A DNA stretch of 9,102 nucleotides from Bacteroidia bacterium (GCA_014376345.1 JACMRS010000243.1:1-9102), one strand, 5' to 3'; shown: positions 1-7,297, numbered from the stretch's first letter. Numbers and translations are program-made. Notes: a model not told the origin generated them from the sequence alone.

Positions 1-87
1 AATGAAGTTATAATGGTTGGAGACAATGATGATAAAGACAGGATTGGCGCTGAAAATGTTGGTATCAGATATTACCATCCTTTCTGA
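1..87 (+). CDS. HAD-family hydrolase, C-terminal fragment (5' end outside window)
   Basis: The first 28 codons are open from the window edge and end at TGA (85-87). The peptide contains MVGDNDDKDRIGAENVGI, which matches the last conserved motif of haloacid dehalogenase-like hydrolases: the acidic Mg2+-binding Gly-Asp...Asp followed by Gly-Ala-x-x-x-Gly-Ile. HAD proteins of this kind are usually cytoplasmic phosphatases acting on sugar phosphates or other small phosphoesters. The nucleophile Asp motif and the cap domain lie outside the window, so the substrate cannot be inferred. It is co-directional with the kinase-fusion gene 98 bases downstream and may belong to the same functional cluster, although a possible promoter lies in the gap. 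The HAD assignment rests on one motif and its position at the C-terminus. Confidence 0.72.
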   Translation, partial: NEVIMVGDNDDKDRIGAENVGIRYYHPF

Positions 88-185
88 AAAACTATTATTT
101 AATACATCAATTTAAACAGTCATTTTAAATGCAATTTTATAAGTGTGGGAATTTTATTTAGCTTTGAACCGGAGAACAGCAGGCT
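88..185 (+). other. Intergenic gap between HAD gene and kinase-fusion gene
   Basis: This 98-base AT-rich gap is the longest non-coding stretch in the window. It holds a candidate -7 promoter element (159-166), a purine-rich GGAG (171-174) ahead of the next start, and a weak AT-only inverted repeat (110-116 with 124-130, 7-base loop). No convincing terminator, riboswitch or small RNA was seen. Confidence 0.6.
159..166 (+). promoter_or_regulatory. Candidate Bacteroidota -7 promoter box (TAGCTTTG)
   Basis: TAGCTTTG matches the Bacteroidota housekeeping -7 consensus TAnnTTTG exactly. It would place the transcription start near 171-173, just ahead of the TTG start at 186. No good -33 TTTG element lies at the expected distance; only a T-rich stretch (135-138) is there. 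In an AT-rich gap such an octamer could occur by chance, so this is a weak call. If real, the kinase-aldolase-GDPD genes would have their own promoter and a very short leader. Confidence 0.3.
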
Positions 186-2258
186 TTGAAGAAATACTAT
201 AAGACCATTTTTTATGATAAATACGGCAATGCCAAACTGCGCGGACTAAACAGCGGCTGGTTTTATGCAGGCTTGCTGCTTAAAATAATTCTTGGTTGCA
301 CCCTTGCAAGCAGCTATCTTACTTCTTATTTCGCACCCTTCATTAATTATTTTGTTGAAAGCGGATTTAATGACCCTTATGCTTATTTCCAGCAAAACAG
401 CACAGGTGCTGAGTTTCCATACCCGCCGCTAATGCTTTGGATAATGGCCACTCCAAGAGTGATATTTTCAGCATTCGCAGATAATCAATTTATTCAGCTA
501 TTTATTTACAGACTACCATTACTTGTAATGGATTTTGCTATTCTGACGGTTTTGCTGCGATGGATTAAAACAAACCATAAAAAGGTAATTATCTATTACT
601 GGCTTTCGCCAATAATAATTTATATCAACTATATACACGGTCAGCTCGACATTATTCCAATCGGCTTTCTGGTAATCTGTTTGTATTTTCTATTTAAAAG
701 AAACTGGACGGTTGCTGCATTTTTCATTGCCTGTTCTATCGGTACAAAAACCAATATGGCTATTGTAGTTCCTTTTATTGCAATTTATTTAATAAAGCTT
801 AATCAGTTAAACCTTAAAGATTATATCAAGGTTTCACTTATTTTTATTTTAACACTTCTTATAATAAATCTGCCCTATTTAAACAGTGCCGACTTTATGA
901 CCATGGTGTATCATAACCCTGTTCAGCAGAAAATATTTGAAAGTTATTTTTCATTCGGCAGTCTTTCTTATATATTTATTCCCGGCGTTTATCTGATGCT
1001 TCTTTTACGTCTTCAAAGCTTTCGCAGCGTTAATAAAGATTTGCTGATGCTGTTTCTGGCATTCAGTTTCGGTACCATTATTTTATTTGTTCCACCAATG
1101 CAAGGTTGGTATTGCTGGACTATACCTTTCTTTATTTATTTTATGGTGAAGCAAGACATGGAGCAGCCGGTTATTTTTGTATTGCTGAATGTTTTTTACT
1201 TTTTCTTTTTTGCTGTAACACCTGTTTCCGATTTCTATTCTGTGTTCTACTTATTCAGCGAAGCAGCTGTTTTTATTACGCCTTACGAATATTTTCATCT
1301 GTCTCAAAATGTAGTAAATGTTGCTTTTACGTTTATGCAGACTGCACTTGCCGCATTTCTGATTGCACTTTATCTGAAAGGTATCAGACAACACACAGGA
1401 TTGAAAATGCTTTACAAACCTTTTCTTATTGGTGTTGGTGGCGATTCAGGTGCCGGCAAATCTACATTTACAGCGCTTTCTGAAAAAGTATTCGGAACAG
1501 ACATCACAAGCATCATCCGAGGCGATGATATGCACAAATGGGAACGCGGCAACGAAAACTGGAAGCATGTAACACATCTTAATCCCAAAGCAAATGACAT
1601 TCATAAAGATTTCAGTGATATTAAAAAACTGAAAGAAGGTTATTCTGTTTTACGTAAACATTACAACCATGACAATGGCAACTTCAGTCTGCCTTTTGAA
1701 ATAAAATCTAACAAGCTGGTGATGTTTGAAGGACTTCATCCCTTCTACCTTAAAAATCAGGCTGCGCTTTACGATTTAAAAGTATTTATCAGGCCTGATG
1801 AAAGCATCCGCATAGAACAAAAACTGGCACGCGATACCGGAGAAAGAGGAAAAACTTCCGAAGGAGTTATTAATCAGATAAACGACAGGCAGGAAGATTC
1901 GGACAAATACATAAAAGCTCAGGAAAAAAATGCGGATGTGATATTCTCTTTTATTCCTGCAGAAAACGAACGTGCATTAATGGTGACGCTTGCCAATGAC
2001 ATTCCGCTTGACAATTTAATTTTACAGCTTTCTGAAAATGGAAACCTTGATATCACTCATGAATTTTCTGACGATGATAAGCAAGTATTAATTTTAAAAG
2101 GTGAGATATCTGATACTGCAATTGAATTGATTGCTTTTGATGAGGCACCCTGGCTCGAAGATCTGGGTATTTACCAATCGGAATGGGAGAATAATTACAA
2201 TGGTATTATGCAACTTATTTTATTAGAAGCTGTGTATTATAAAATGAAACTGGATTGA
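186..2258 (+). CDS. GT-C-like membrane glycosyltransferase fused to phosphoribulokinase/uridine-kinase-type kinase
   Basis: This 690-residue protein has two parts. Residues about 25-400 are polytopic membrane sequence (roughly 10-12 helices) with GT-C-like features: an acidic residue in the first large loop (Asp63 in FNDPYAYF), a FPYPP motif (77-81), HGQLD (151-155) and a late WYCWTIP segment (308-314). GT-C enzymes transfer sugars from polyprenyl-phosphate donors outside the inner membrane. Residues about 411-690 are a soluble P-loop kinase: Walker A GGDSGAGKST (418-427, Lys425), DDMHKWER (447-454), NPKAND (466-471), EGLH (515-518), and a lid-like segment from RDTGERG (549-555) to ADVIFSF (583-589). 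The NPxAN, EGLH and RDxxxRG motifs resemble phosphoribulokinase more than plain uridine kinase. The last ~90 residues are unassigned. An in-frame TGA (165-167) leaves TTG at 186 as the only nearby start, 11 bases after GGAG. No RuBisCO or other Calvin-cycle gene is present, so the kinase substrate is unknown. Kinase family is confident; glycosyltransferase activity is inferred. Confidence 0.85.
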   Translation: MKKYYKTIFYDKYGNAKLRGLNSGWFYAGLLLKIILGCTLASSYLTSYFAPFINYFVESGFNDPYAYFQQNSTGAEFPYPPLMLWIMATPRVIFSAFADNQFIQLFIYRLPLLVMDFAILTVLLRWIKTNHKKVIIYYWLSPIIIYINYIHGQLDIIPIGFLVICLYFLFKRNWTVAAFFIACSIGTKTNMAIVVPFIAIYLIKLNQLNLKDYIKVSLIFILTLLIINLPYLNSADFMTMVYHNPVQQKIFESYFSFGSLSYIFIPGVYLMLLLRLQSFRSVNKDLLMLFLAFSFGTIILFVPPMQGWYCWTIPFFIYFMVKQDMEQPVIFVLLNVFYFFFFAVTPVSDFYSVFYLFSEAAVFITPYEYFHLSQNVVNVAFTFMQTALAAFLIALYLKGIRQHTGLKMLYKPFLIGVGGDSGAGKSTFTALSEKVFGTDITSIIRGDDMHKWERGNENWKHVTHLNPKANDIHKDFSDIKKLKEGYSVLRKHYNHDNGNFSLPFEIKSNKLVMFEGLHPFYLKNQAALYDLKVFIRPDESIRIEQKLARDTGERGKTSEGVINQINDRQEDSDKYIKAQEKNADVIFSFIPAENERALMVTLANDIPLDNLILQLSENGNLDITHEFSDDDKQVLILKGEISDTAIELIAFDEAPWLEDLGIYQSEWENNYNGIMQLILLEAVYYKMKLD

Positions 2259-3265
2259 GTACATTAGAACAATTATCAGCGCCTTTTGCAACAAATCCCG
2301 ACCTGATACAAGGCAGTGGTGGCAATACATCTGTGAAAATATCAGAAACTGAAATGCAGATTAAAGCATCAGGTTTCCGACTTTCAGATATTGACAATAG
2401 CAATGGATTTGTAACAGTTAATTACGACAATATAGCTGAGTATTTTACTGCTTCTAAATACACTGAAACTGATGACCCTGAAAAACATCTTAAAGCATTT
2501 GTAGCAGACAATATTATTGGCGACAGATTAAAACTGCCTAGCATGGAAACAGGTTTTCACGCTGTACTTGATAAGTATGTTGTTCACACCCACTCTGTTT
2601 ACAGCAACATTATCAACTGTACTGCAGGTTCAGAATTTTTACTGCAAAGTATTTTCCCGAAAGACACACCCGCATTTATTCATTATTGCAATCCCGGATT
2701 TTACCTCAGTAAAAGCATCGCTAATCTGATGGCTTCCGGCACAAACAGACCGAAAGTGATCTTTTTAGAAAACCACGGTTTGATTACACACAGCAACGAT
2801 GCTCAGGAAGCTGTCGATCTGAACTCAAAAGTTAATAAAGCCATTCAGAACTATTATTCAATTGCAATTGAATATCCTGAAAGTAATCTTGAATTGCAAG
2901 TAGAAGGACTTTATAAGAGTAATACACTTCTTCTCAAAGACTGGATGAGAAGCTGTGGTTCAATTCAGGCAGCTATGAGTTTAACTTTATTCCCTGATCA
3001 GGCCGTTTTCTTTAACGGACAGATTGATTTTACAGGAAGTAATAATACAAATTTTAAGATCAGTATTCATCCTGAAACTTTTGAAATCAATTACCGCACA
3101 AATGAAAAAGAAGCAAAAGCTATTGATGAAACAATCACTGCTTTTTACTTTATACTTTATCATTTGAAACAGCTTAAACTGACTCCAAAATACGTATCAC
3201 AAGCAAACGTGGCTTACATTACAGGTATGGATATGGAGAAATACCGAAAGAACCTGATGAAGTAA
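2255..3265 (+). CDS. Class II aldolase/adducin-family protein (zinc-dependent)
   Basis: This 336-residue soluble protein carries the class II aldolase fold signatures in order: GSGGNTSVK (20-28) for phosphate binding, IKASG (36-40), a catalytic-type Glu98 in PSMETGFH, the zinc pair His111/His113 in VVHTHSVYSN, and a third zinc ligand His174 in FLENHGL. All residues expected for zinc-dependent retro-aldol cleavage or condensation are present. It is longer than fuculose-phosphate aldolase (about 215 residues). The extra C-terminal ~120 residues include a PDQAVFFNG segment (247-255), like the aldolase portion of RhaD/YuxG-type proteins, but with no dehydrogenase domain. The family acts on ketose phosphates, though some members are epimerases or decarboxylases, so the substrate is open. 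The start is TTG at 2255, overlapping the upstream TGA as TTGA. An in-frame TAA at 2240-2242, with no other start codon between, makes this the only close start. Coupling to the kinase fusion suggests both serve one pathway. Confidence 0.88.
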   Translation: MSTLEQLSAPFATNPDLIQGSGGNTSVKISETEMQIKASGFRLSDIDNSNGFVTVNYDNIAEYFTASKYTETDDPEKHLKAFVADNIIGDRLKLPSMETGFHAVLDKYVVHTHSVYSNIINCTAGSEFLLQSIFPKDTPAFIHYCNPGFYLSKSIANLMASGTNRPKVIFLENHGLITHSNDAQEAVDLNSKVNKAIQNYYSIAIEYPESNLELQVEGLYKSNTLLLKDWMRSCGSIQAAMSLTLFPDQAVFFNGQIDFTGSNNTNFKISIHPETFEINYRTNEKEAKAIDETITAFYFILYHLKQLKLTPKYVSQANVAYITGMDMEKYRKNLMK

Positions 3266-3301
3266 TATATTCAATTTGATAATTTATTTTTAAAACTAAT
3301 T

Positions 3302-4024
3302 ATGGGTATCAGCATTTACGCGCACAGAGGCAATATGTCTGTGTTTCCTGAAAACACTTTTCCGGCATTTGAAAGTGCTATTAAACTGGAATGTAATTTC
3401 ATAGAGCTGGATATTCAGTTTACTAAAGACAAACAGATTGTAGTGACCCATGATGCTAATGCCATAAGAGTTACAGGACAGGATGCTATAATTTCAGAAA
3501 CAAATTACAATGATCTTAAAAAGCTGAATTTTGGTGCTACTTTTCAATCAGAAAACAACATAAGTTTTAATGAATTGCGATTGCCTTTACTTTCAGAAGT
3601 TCTGGAAATGGCAATAGATTCGGGAACCGGTATTTCAATTCAACCAAAATGTTACGGCATTGTAAAACCAGCATTTGAATTACTTGAAAAAATGAAAATG
3701 ACGTCTCAATGTGGTTTTAATGACACCAATTGCGAATACCTGATTGAAGCAAGACATTACAGCAATAAACTATTTACTACCTGGGACCGCCCGCCCGGCA
3801 CAGACTTTAATACAGATCTGCACATTGCAAAAGCCTATTCTTTTAATACATTAATGTATGAATGGCCGGGTATTACTTATGCTAAAATTGAAAAGGTAAA
3901 GTCTGAAAACATCAACTTTGGTGCTTGTGTAATAAATGATTTAGATGCCATGAAAATGTATCTTGAAATGGGCGCTGAAAGTTTTTATACAGATTACCCT
4001 GAACTTCTAAAATCTCTTGTTTAA
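3302..4024 (+). CDS. Glycerophosphodiester phosphodiesterase (GDPD) family protein
   Basis: This 240-residue protein has no signal peptide or membrane segment, so it is probably cytoplasmic. GDPD-family TIM-barrel motifs are clear: HRG (8-10), PENT (16-19), the metal-ligand pair Glu35 and Asp37 in FIELDIQF, catalytic His50 in THD, and a C-terminal strand ending FYTDYPELL (228-236). Family members hydrolyse glycerophosphodiesters to glycerol-3-phosphate and an alcohol using a divalent metal. One residue is unusual: where most members have an E-x-K motif whose Glu is a third metal ligand, this protein reads IQPK (113-116), placing Gln114 at that position. Activity may therefore be altered, or the substrate may differ. 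The gene starts at ATG 36 bases after the aldolase stop, with an A/T-rich leader and no Shine-Dalgarno. It appears to be the last gene of the plus-strand operon, and its stop overlaps that of the convergent rodA. Confidence 0.87.
   Translation: MGISIYAHRGNMSVFPENTFPAFESAIKLECNFIELDIQFTKDKQIVVTHDANAIRVTGQDAIISETNYNDLKKLNFGATFQSENNISFNELRLPLLSEVLEMAIDSGTGISIQPKCYGIVKPAFELLEKMKMTSQCGFNDTNCEYLIEARHYSNKLFTTWDRPPGTDFNTDLHIAKAYSFNTLMYEWPGITYAKIEKVKSENINFGACVINDLDAMKMYLEMGAESFYTDYPELLKSLV
4021..4024. other. Shared TTAA stop palindrome of two convergent genes
   Basis: The GDPD-like gene ends with TAA at 4022-4024, and rodA ends on the other strand with TAA read from 4023-4021. The self-complementary TTAA serves both, so the two operons overlap by four bases and leave no intergenic terminator. 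Transcription of each operon must end inside, or antisense to, the other's last gene. Confidence 0.95.
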
Positions 4025-5298
4025 AAAGCTCTGCTCATTTCATTTACCCTGTTAGCATCCAGCTTTAAGAAAGTAAATAATAGCATTGTAAAGCTAAAAA
4101 GTGATGAGCCACCATAACTAAAAAATGGCAATGGAATACCGATTACCGGGATCAAACCCATTGTCATTCCAACATTCACAAAAAAGTGAAAGAAGAAAAC
4201 TGAAGCGGTACAATAACCAAAAACCCTGCTAAATGCGGTTTTTTGTCGTTCGGCCAAGTAAACAAGTCTTCCTAAAAATAGCAGATATAACATTACCAAT
4301 GCCGACGAGCCAATAAAACCATACTCTTCACCAACAGTACAAAATATAAAATCGGTATGCTGTTCCGGCACCATTTTCATTTTAGTTTGTGTACCTTTAT
4401 TAAACCCGCTACCAGTAAGCTGTCCGGCGCCAATGGCAATTTTCGACTGGTTTAAATTATAGCCGATTCCATTATTATCTACTTTTTTACCAAGAATCAA
4501 TAATATCCGGTTTTGCTGGTGTGCCTGCAGTTTTGCAAATGCCACATCAACACTAAGAGCCATTATAACAGAAGCAGCAAATACAATCAGAGTAATAGTT
4601 ATCAGTTTTTTAATTTTTCTGAATACAAAAACTGTTATAAGTACAACTGTTGAAATTGCTAAAAACGAAATAATAAACTTCGCCCCAAAGTAAATAGTGA
4701 GTACAAATAAAAATGCGATATAAACACCCATCAATATCCACCAACCCGACAAACCTTCACGATAAAACACAAGAATAAAGCACGCGAAAACCAATGCAGA
4801 GCCGGTATCATTTTGCAATAAAGTCAATATCATTGGTAATAAAATTATACCAAAAGCAATCAACCTGTTTTTACCTTCAAATTTAACTCCGAAAGTACCC
4901 AGATACCGCGAGAGTGCCAGTGCTGTTGCGTATTTTGCAAATTCAGAAGGCTGGAGTTTAAATCCACCAATTTTAAACCATGATTTAGAAGCAGAAACCA
5001 TTGAACCTGTGGTTAACACTGCCACGAGCAAAAATATTATGATTCCGTAAATTACAAAACCCGAGATATTAAAGAATCCTGGATCAGTTAAAAGTATCAG
5101 AATAATTATGACCAAACAGATACCTATCCAAAGAATTTGTTTGCCATAATTTTTATCAAGATCAAACAAAAAAGCACCTTCAGTTGCACTGTCTGCAGAA
5201 TAAATATTCATAGCACCAAACACAATAAAGATAATGTACATCATTACAGTTGTCCAGTCTATCCTGATTCTTTCGTCTGCGTAAGGTTGCCTAATCAT
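4021..5298 (-). CDS. rodA: RodA, SEDS peptidoglycan glycosyltransferase
   Basis: This 425-residue polytopic inner-membrane protein polymerises lipid II into glycan strands during side-wall elongation, in complex with PBP2. SEDS-family hallmarks are present: QPSEF (116-120), QNDTGSALV (162-170), the SKIAIGAGQLTGSGF block (285-299), the extracytoplasmic VPEQHTDFIF segment (310-319) with the catalytic-type Asp316, and the PLPFFSYGGSS signature (389-399). Rod-specific context separates it from FtsW: it directly follows the PBP2 gene and starts inside its last codons (8-base overlap, 5291-5298). A hydrophobic stretch at about 209-250, split by the basic patch RKIKK (227-231), lies between the two conserved halves. 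It is the last gene of the mre operon. The ATG at 5298 fits the family N-terminus, with a short cytoplasmic tail before the first helix at about residue 17. Confidence 0.96.
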   Translation of the reverse strand: MIRQPYADERIRIDWTTVMMYIIFIVFGAMNIYSADSATEGAFLFDLDKNYGKQILWIGICLVIIILILLTDPGFFNISGFVIYGIIIFLLVAVLTTGSMVSASKSWFKIGGFKLQPSEFAKYATALALSRYLGTFGVKFEGKNRLIAFGIILLPMILTLLQNDTGSALVFACFILVFYREGLSGWWILMGVYIAFLFVLTIYFGAKFIISFLAISTVVLITVFVFRKIKKLITITLIVFAASVIMALSVDVAFAKLQAHQQNRILLILGKKVDNNGIGYNLNQSKIAIGAGQLTGSGFNKGTQTKMKMVPEQHTDFIFCTVGEEYGFIGSSALVMLYLLFLGRLVYLAERQKTAFSRVFGYCTASVFFFHFFVNVGMTMGLIPVIGIPLPFFSYGGSSLFSFTMLLFTFLKLDANRVNEMSRAF

Positions 5299-7291
5299 GC
5301 TCGGGTCTTTTGGTTAATACAGCAAGAGCATCCTGATTATGATCTGATTTATTGTCTTTATTTCGCTGGCCTTTTTTATTTTCCAGTAAAACTTTTTTCG
5401 GAACTCCATTAGATTCAAGAATCTCTGGCGGTGGCTGAACTAAGTTTAGGTTTGTATCTTTATCATAAATTGAAGGCTGTATGAGTTTTGCGTTCAAAAT
5501 TCTTTTCAGCATTTCAGGTTTTTTTGTTTTTCCTGTATCACCGTTGAGATATTTTTCGATCATCAAGGTTGCGATCGGTGCAGCATACGTGGCTCCAAAA
5601 CCTCCGTTCTCAACAATCACACAAATTGCGATTTTAGGATTAATTCTTGGAGCGAAAGCGATAAATATCGAATGGTCTTCTCCATGAGGATTTTGAGCAG
5701 TACCTGTTTTGGCGCAGATTTCTATACCCGGAATAGCAGCGCCACCTGCTGTTCCGCCCGGCTTACAAACTCCTGCCATTCCTTCAATCACAGGCCTGAA
5801 ATATTGTGAGTCTACTATTGTCTGATGGCGTTTTTGAAATGATTCAGGCATGTATTTTTTGTCGCCGATACTTTTAACAACATGAGGGGTGTACCAAAAT
5901 CCTTTGTTTGCAATTATCGCAGCTACGTTTGCCATTTGCAGAGGAGTTAATCCCATTTCACCCTGACCAATTGAAAGTGAAACCACATTACTCGAACGCC
6001 AGTTTTCACCGAAAACTTTATTATAATATTTTACTGTCGGTACATTACCCCTTGATTCTTCCGGAAGATCAATTCCTGTTTGAACACCAATTCCAAAGCT
6101 ATTCAGGTAAAGTGTCCATTTTTCAAAACCGGCTTGTACGCTGGGATATTTAGGGTTGTCAATAATGCTTCTGTAAGTATAGCAATAATAAGCATTGCAG
6201 CTTTTTGTAATAGATTGTGTTAGATTCAATGGTGATGCATGAGCATGGCATCCTACTGTAATGGATCCCATGTGGTATCCGCGACTACAAGGATAGGTAG
6301 TTTCTGGAGTTAATACACCTTCCTGCTGTCCTATTAAAGCCTGAACAGTTTTAAAAGTAGAACCAGGTGGATATTTCGCTTTTAAAGCTCTGTTGAATAG
6401 TGGTTTTCGCGGATCTAAAACTAATTTAGGATAATTTTTGTTTCTGATTTGTCCCACAAGAAGATTGGGATCGTATCCCGGACTATTTACAAGAGCTAAA
6501 ACTTCTCCGGTTGATGGTTCAAGTGCAACAATAGATCCTATTTTATTTGCAAGAAGTTGTTCGCCAAGTTCTTGCACACTCAGGTCTATTGATGAAGTGA
6601 TATTTTCACCTGGAATTGCCGCAGTGTCAAACATTCCGTTGCCCATACTCCCCTGTTCAAGTCCGAGTTTGTCTACATAAATCATTTTTACACCCTTTTT
6701 ACCTCTTAAAAAGAACTCGTAAGAATTTTCCATGCCGGCAATACCTTTAATATCACCCGAACGATAGTATGGATCTTTTTTTATCATTCCCGGCGTTACC
6801 TCACTCAGATAACCCAGAATATGTGCCGAACCGTTAATCTTATACTTACGGTCTGTTTTCTTTTCAATATAAAATGCGGGAAACTGATAAATCATTTCCT
6901 GAAGTTGATTATTCACATCAGAAGCTAAATTTTTGTAAAATATCTCAGCTCTTTTTCTGGAATATTCACTTGCTTTTGCAAGGCGTGCAATAAATTCATT
7001 TCTATCAATTTTAAGTACACTGCAGAGCAAAGCAGTATCCATCACTTTCACTTTTTCAGGTATTACTACTAAATCATAAACAGCATCGTTATAAACTATC
7101 AGCTTGCCATTGCGGTCGAAGATAATTCCTCTGTCAGGATAAACCGTAATTTCATTTGAACCGTTGCGAAGTGCTTTTTCATAATTAACAGAATCATCGA
7201 TCTGCAAGGTAAATAAACGGGCAATATAAATGAGCCCGACTAATACGAAAACACCGTAAAAAACAATTGATTTTGAACCGCCGTTATTCAT
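5291..7291 (-). CDS. mrdA: Penicillin-binding protein 2, elongasome class B transpeptidase
   Basis: This 666-residue class B PBP cross-links peptidoglycan made by RodA. It has a short cytoplasmic N-terminus, one membrane anchor (about 9-29), a pedestal/dimerisation region beginning with YPDRGIIFDRNG (51-62), and a periplasmic transpeptidase domain (about 250-585). Active-site motifs are intact: STFK with nucleophile Ser311 and Lys314, SCN (364-366) and KTGT (528-531). Gly-rich IGQGEMGLTPLQMAN (441-455) is also typical. Between the first two motifs are Cys335, Cys348, His350, His352 and Cys365, arranged like a possible metal site. Residues from about 587 form a hydrophilic Lys/Asn/Gln-rich tail beyond the catalytic domain; its last codons overlap the start of rodA. 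The gene begins at ATG 7291, six bases after the mreD stop. It would be a beta-lactam target. The family is certain; the assignment to PBP2 rather than the division enzyme FtsI rests on the mreCD/rodA context and the N-terminal motif. Confidence 0.96.
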   Translation of the reverse strand: MNNGGSKSIVFYGVFVLVGLIYIARLFTLQIDDSVNYEKALRNGSNEITVYPDRGIIFDRNGKLIVYNDAVYDLVVIPEKVKVMDTALLCSVLKIDRNEFIARLAKASEYSRKRAEIFYKNLASDVNNQLQEMIYQFPAFYIEKKTDRKYKINGSAHILGYLSEVTPGMIKKDPYYRSGDIKGIAGMENSYEFFLRGKKGVKMIYVDKLGLEQGSMGNGMFDTAAIPGENITSSIDLSVQELGEQLLANKIGSIVALEPSTGEVLALVNSPGYDPNLLVGQIRNKNYPKLVLDPRKPLFNRALKAKYPPGSTFKTVQALIGQQEGVLTPETTYPCSRGYHMGSITVGCHAHASPLNLTQSITKSCNAYYCYTYRSIIDNPKYPSVQAGFEKWTLYLNSFGIGVQTGIDLPEESRGNVPTVKYYNKVFGENWRSSNVVSLSIGQGEMGLTPLQMANVAAIIANKGFWYTPHVVKSIGDKKYMPESFQKRHQTIVDSQYFRPVIEGMAGVCKPGGTAGGAAIPGIEICAKTGTAQNPHGEDHSIFIAFAPRINPKIAICVIVENGGFGATYAAPIATLMIEKYLNGDTGKTKKPEMLKRILNAKLIQPSIYDKDTNLNLVQPPPEILESNGVPKKVLLENKKGQRNKDNKSDHNQDALAVLTKRPEHD

Positions 7292-7297
7292 TTATTA

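Noticed and set aside
110..130. AT-only inverted repeat (7-base arms, 7-base loop) after the HAD gene, as a terminator
   Set aside because: The stem has no G-C pairs and no distinct T-tract follows; this is expected by chance in AT-rich sequence.
1106..1483. Alternative plus-strand open frame inside the kinase-fusion gene
   Set aside because: Its Cys/Phe-rich translation has no recognisable domain, and the overlapping frame has clear membrane and kinase motifs.
1412..1600. Minus-strand open frames at 1412-1600 and 2215-2403
   Set aside because: They are antisense to conserved kinase and aldolase motifs, with no start context or recognisable product.
1431..2258. Calvin-cycle phosphoribulokinase
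   Set aside because: The motifs resemble that family, but the domain is fused to a membrane region, there is no RuBisCO or other cycle gene, and the organism looks like a Bacteroidota. Only the fold is claimed.
5137..5412. Plus-strand open frame antisense to the rodA/PBP2 junction
   Set aside because: It has no family resemblance and lies opposite two confidently identified genes. The same applies to 5481-5687, 5908-6153, 6438-6680 and 7840-8124.
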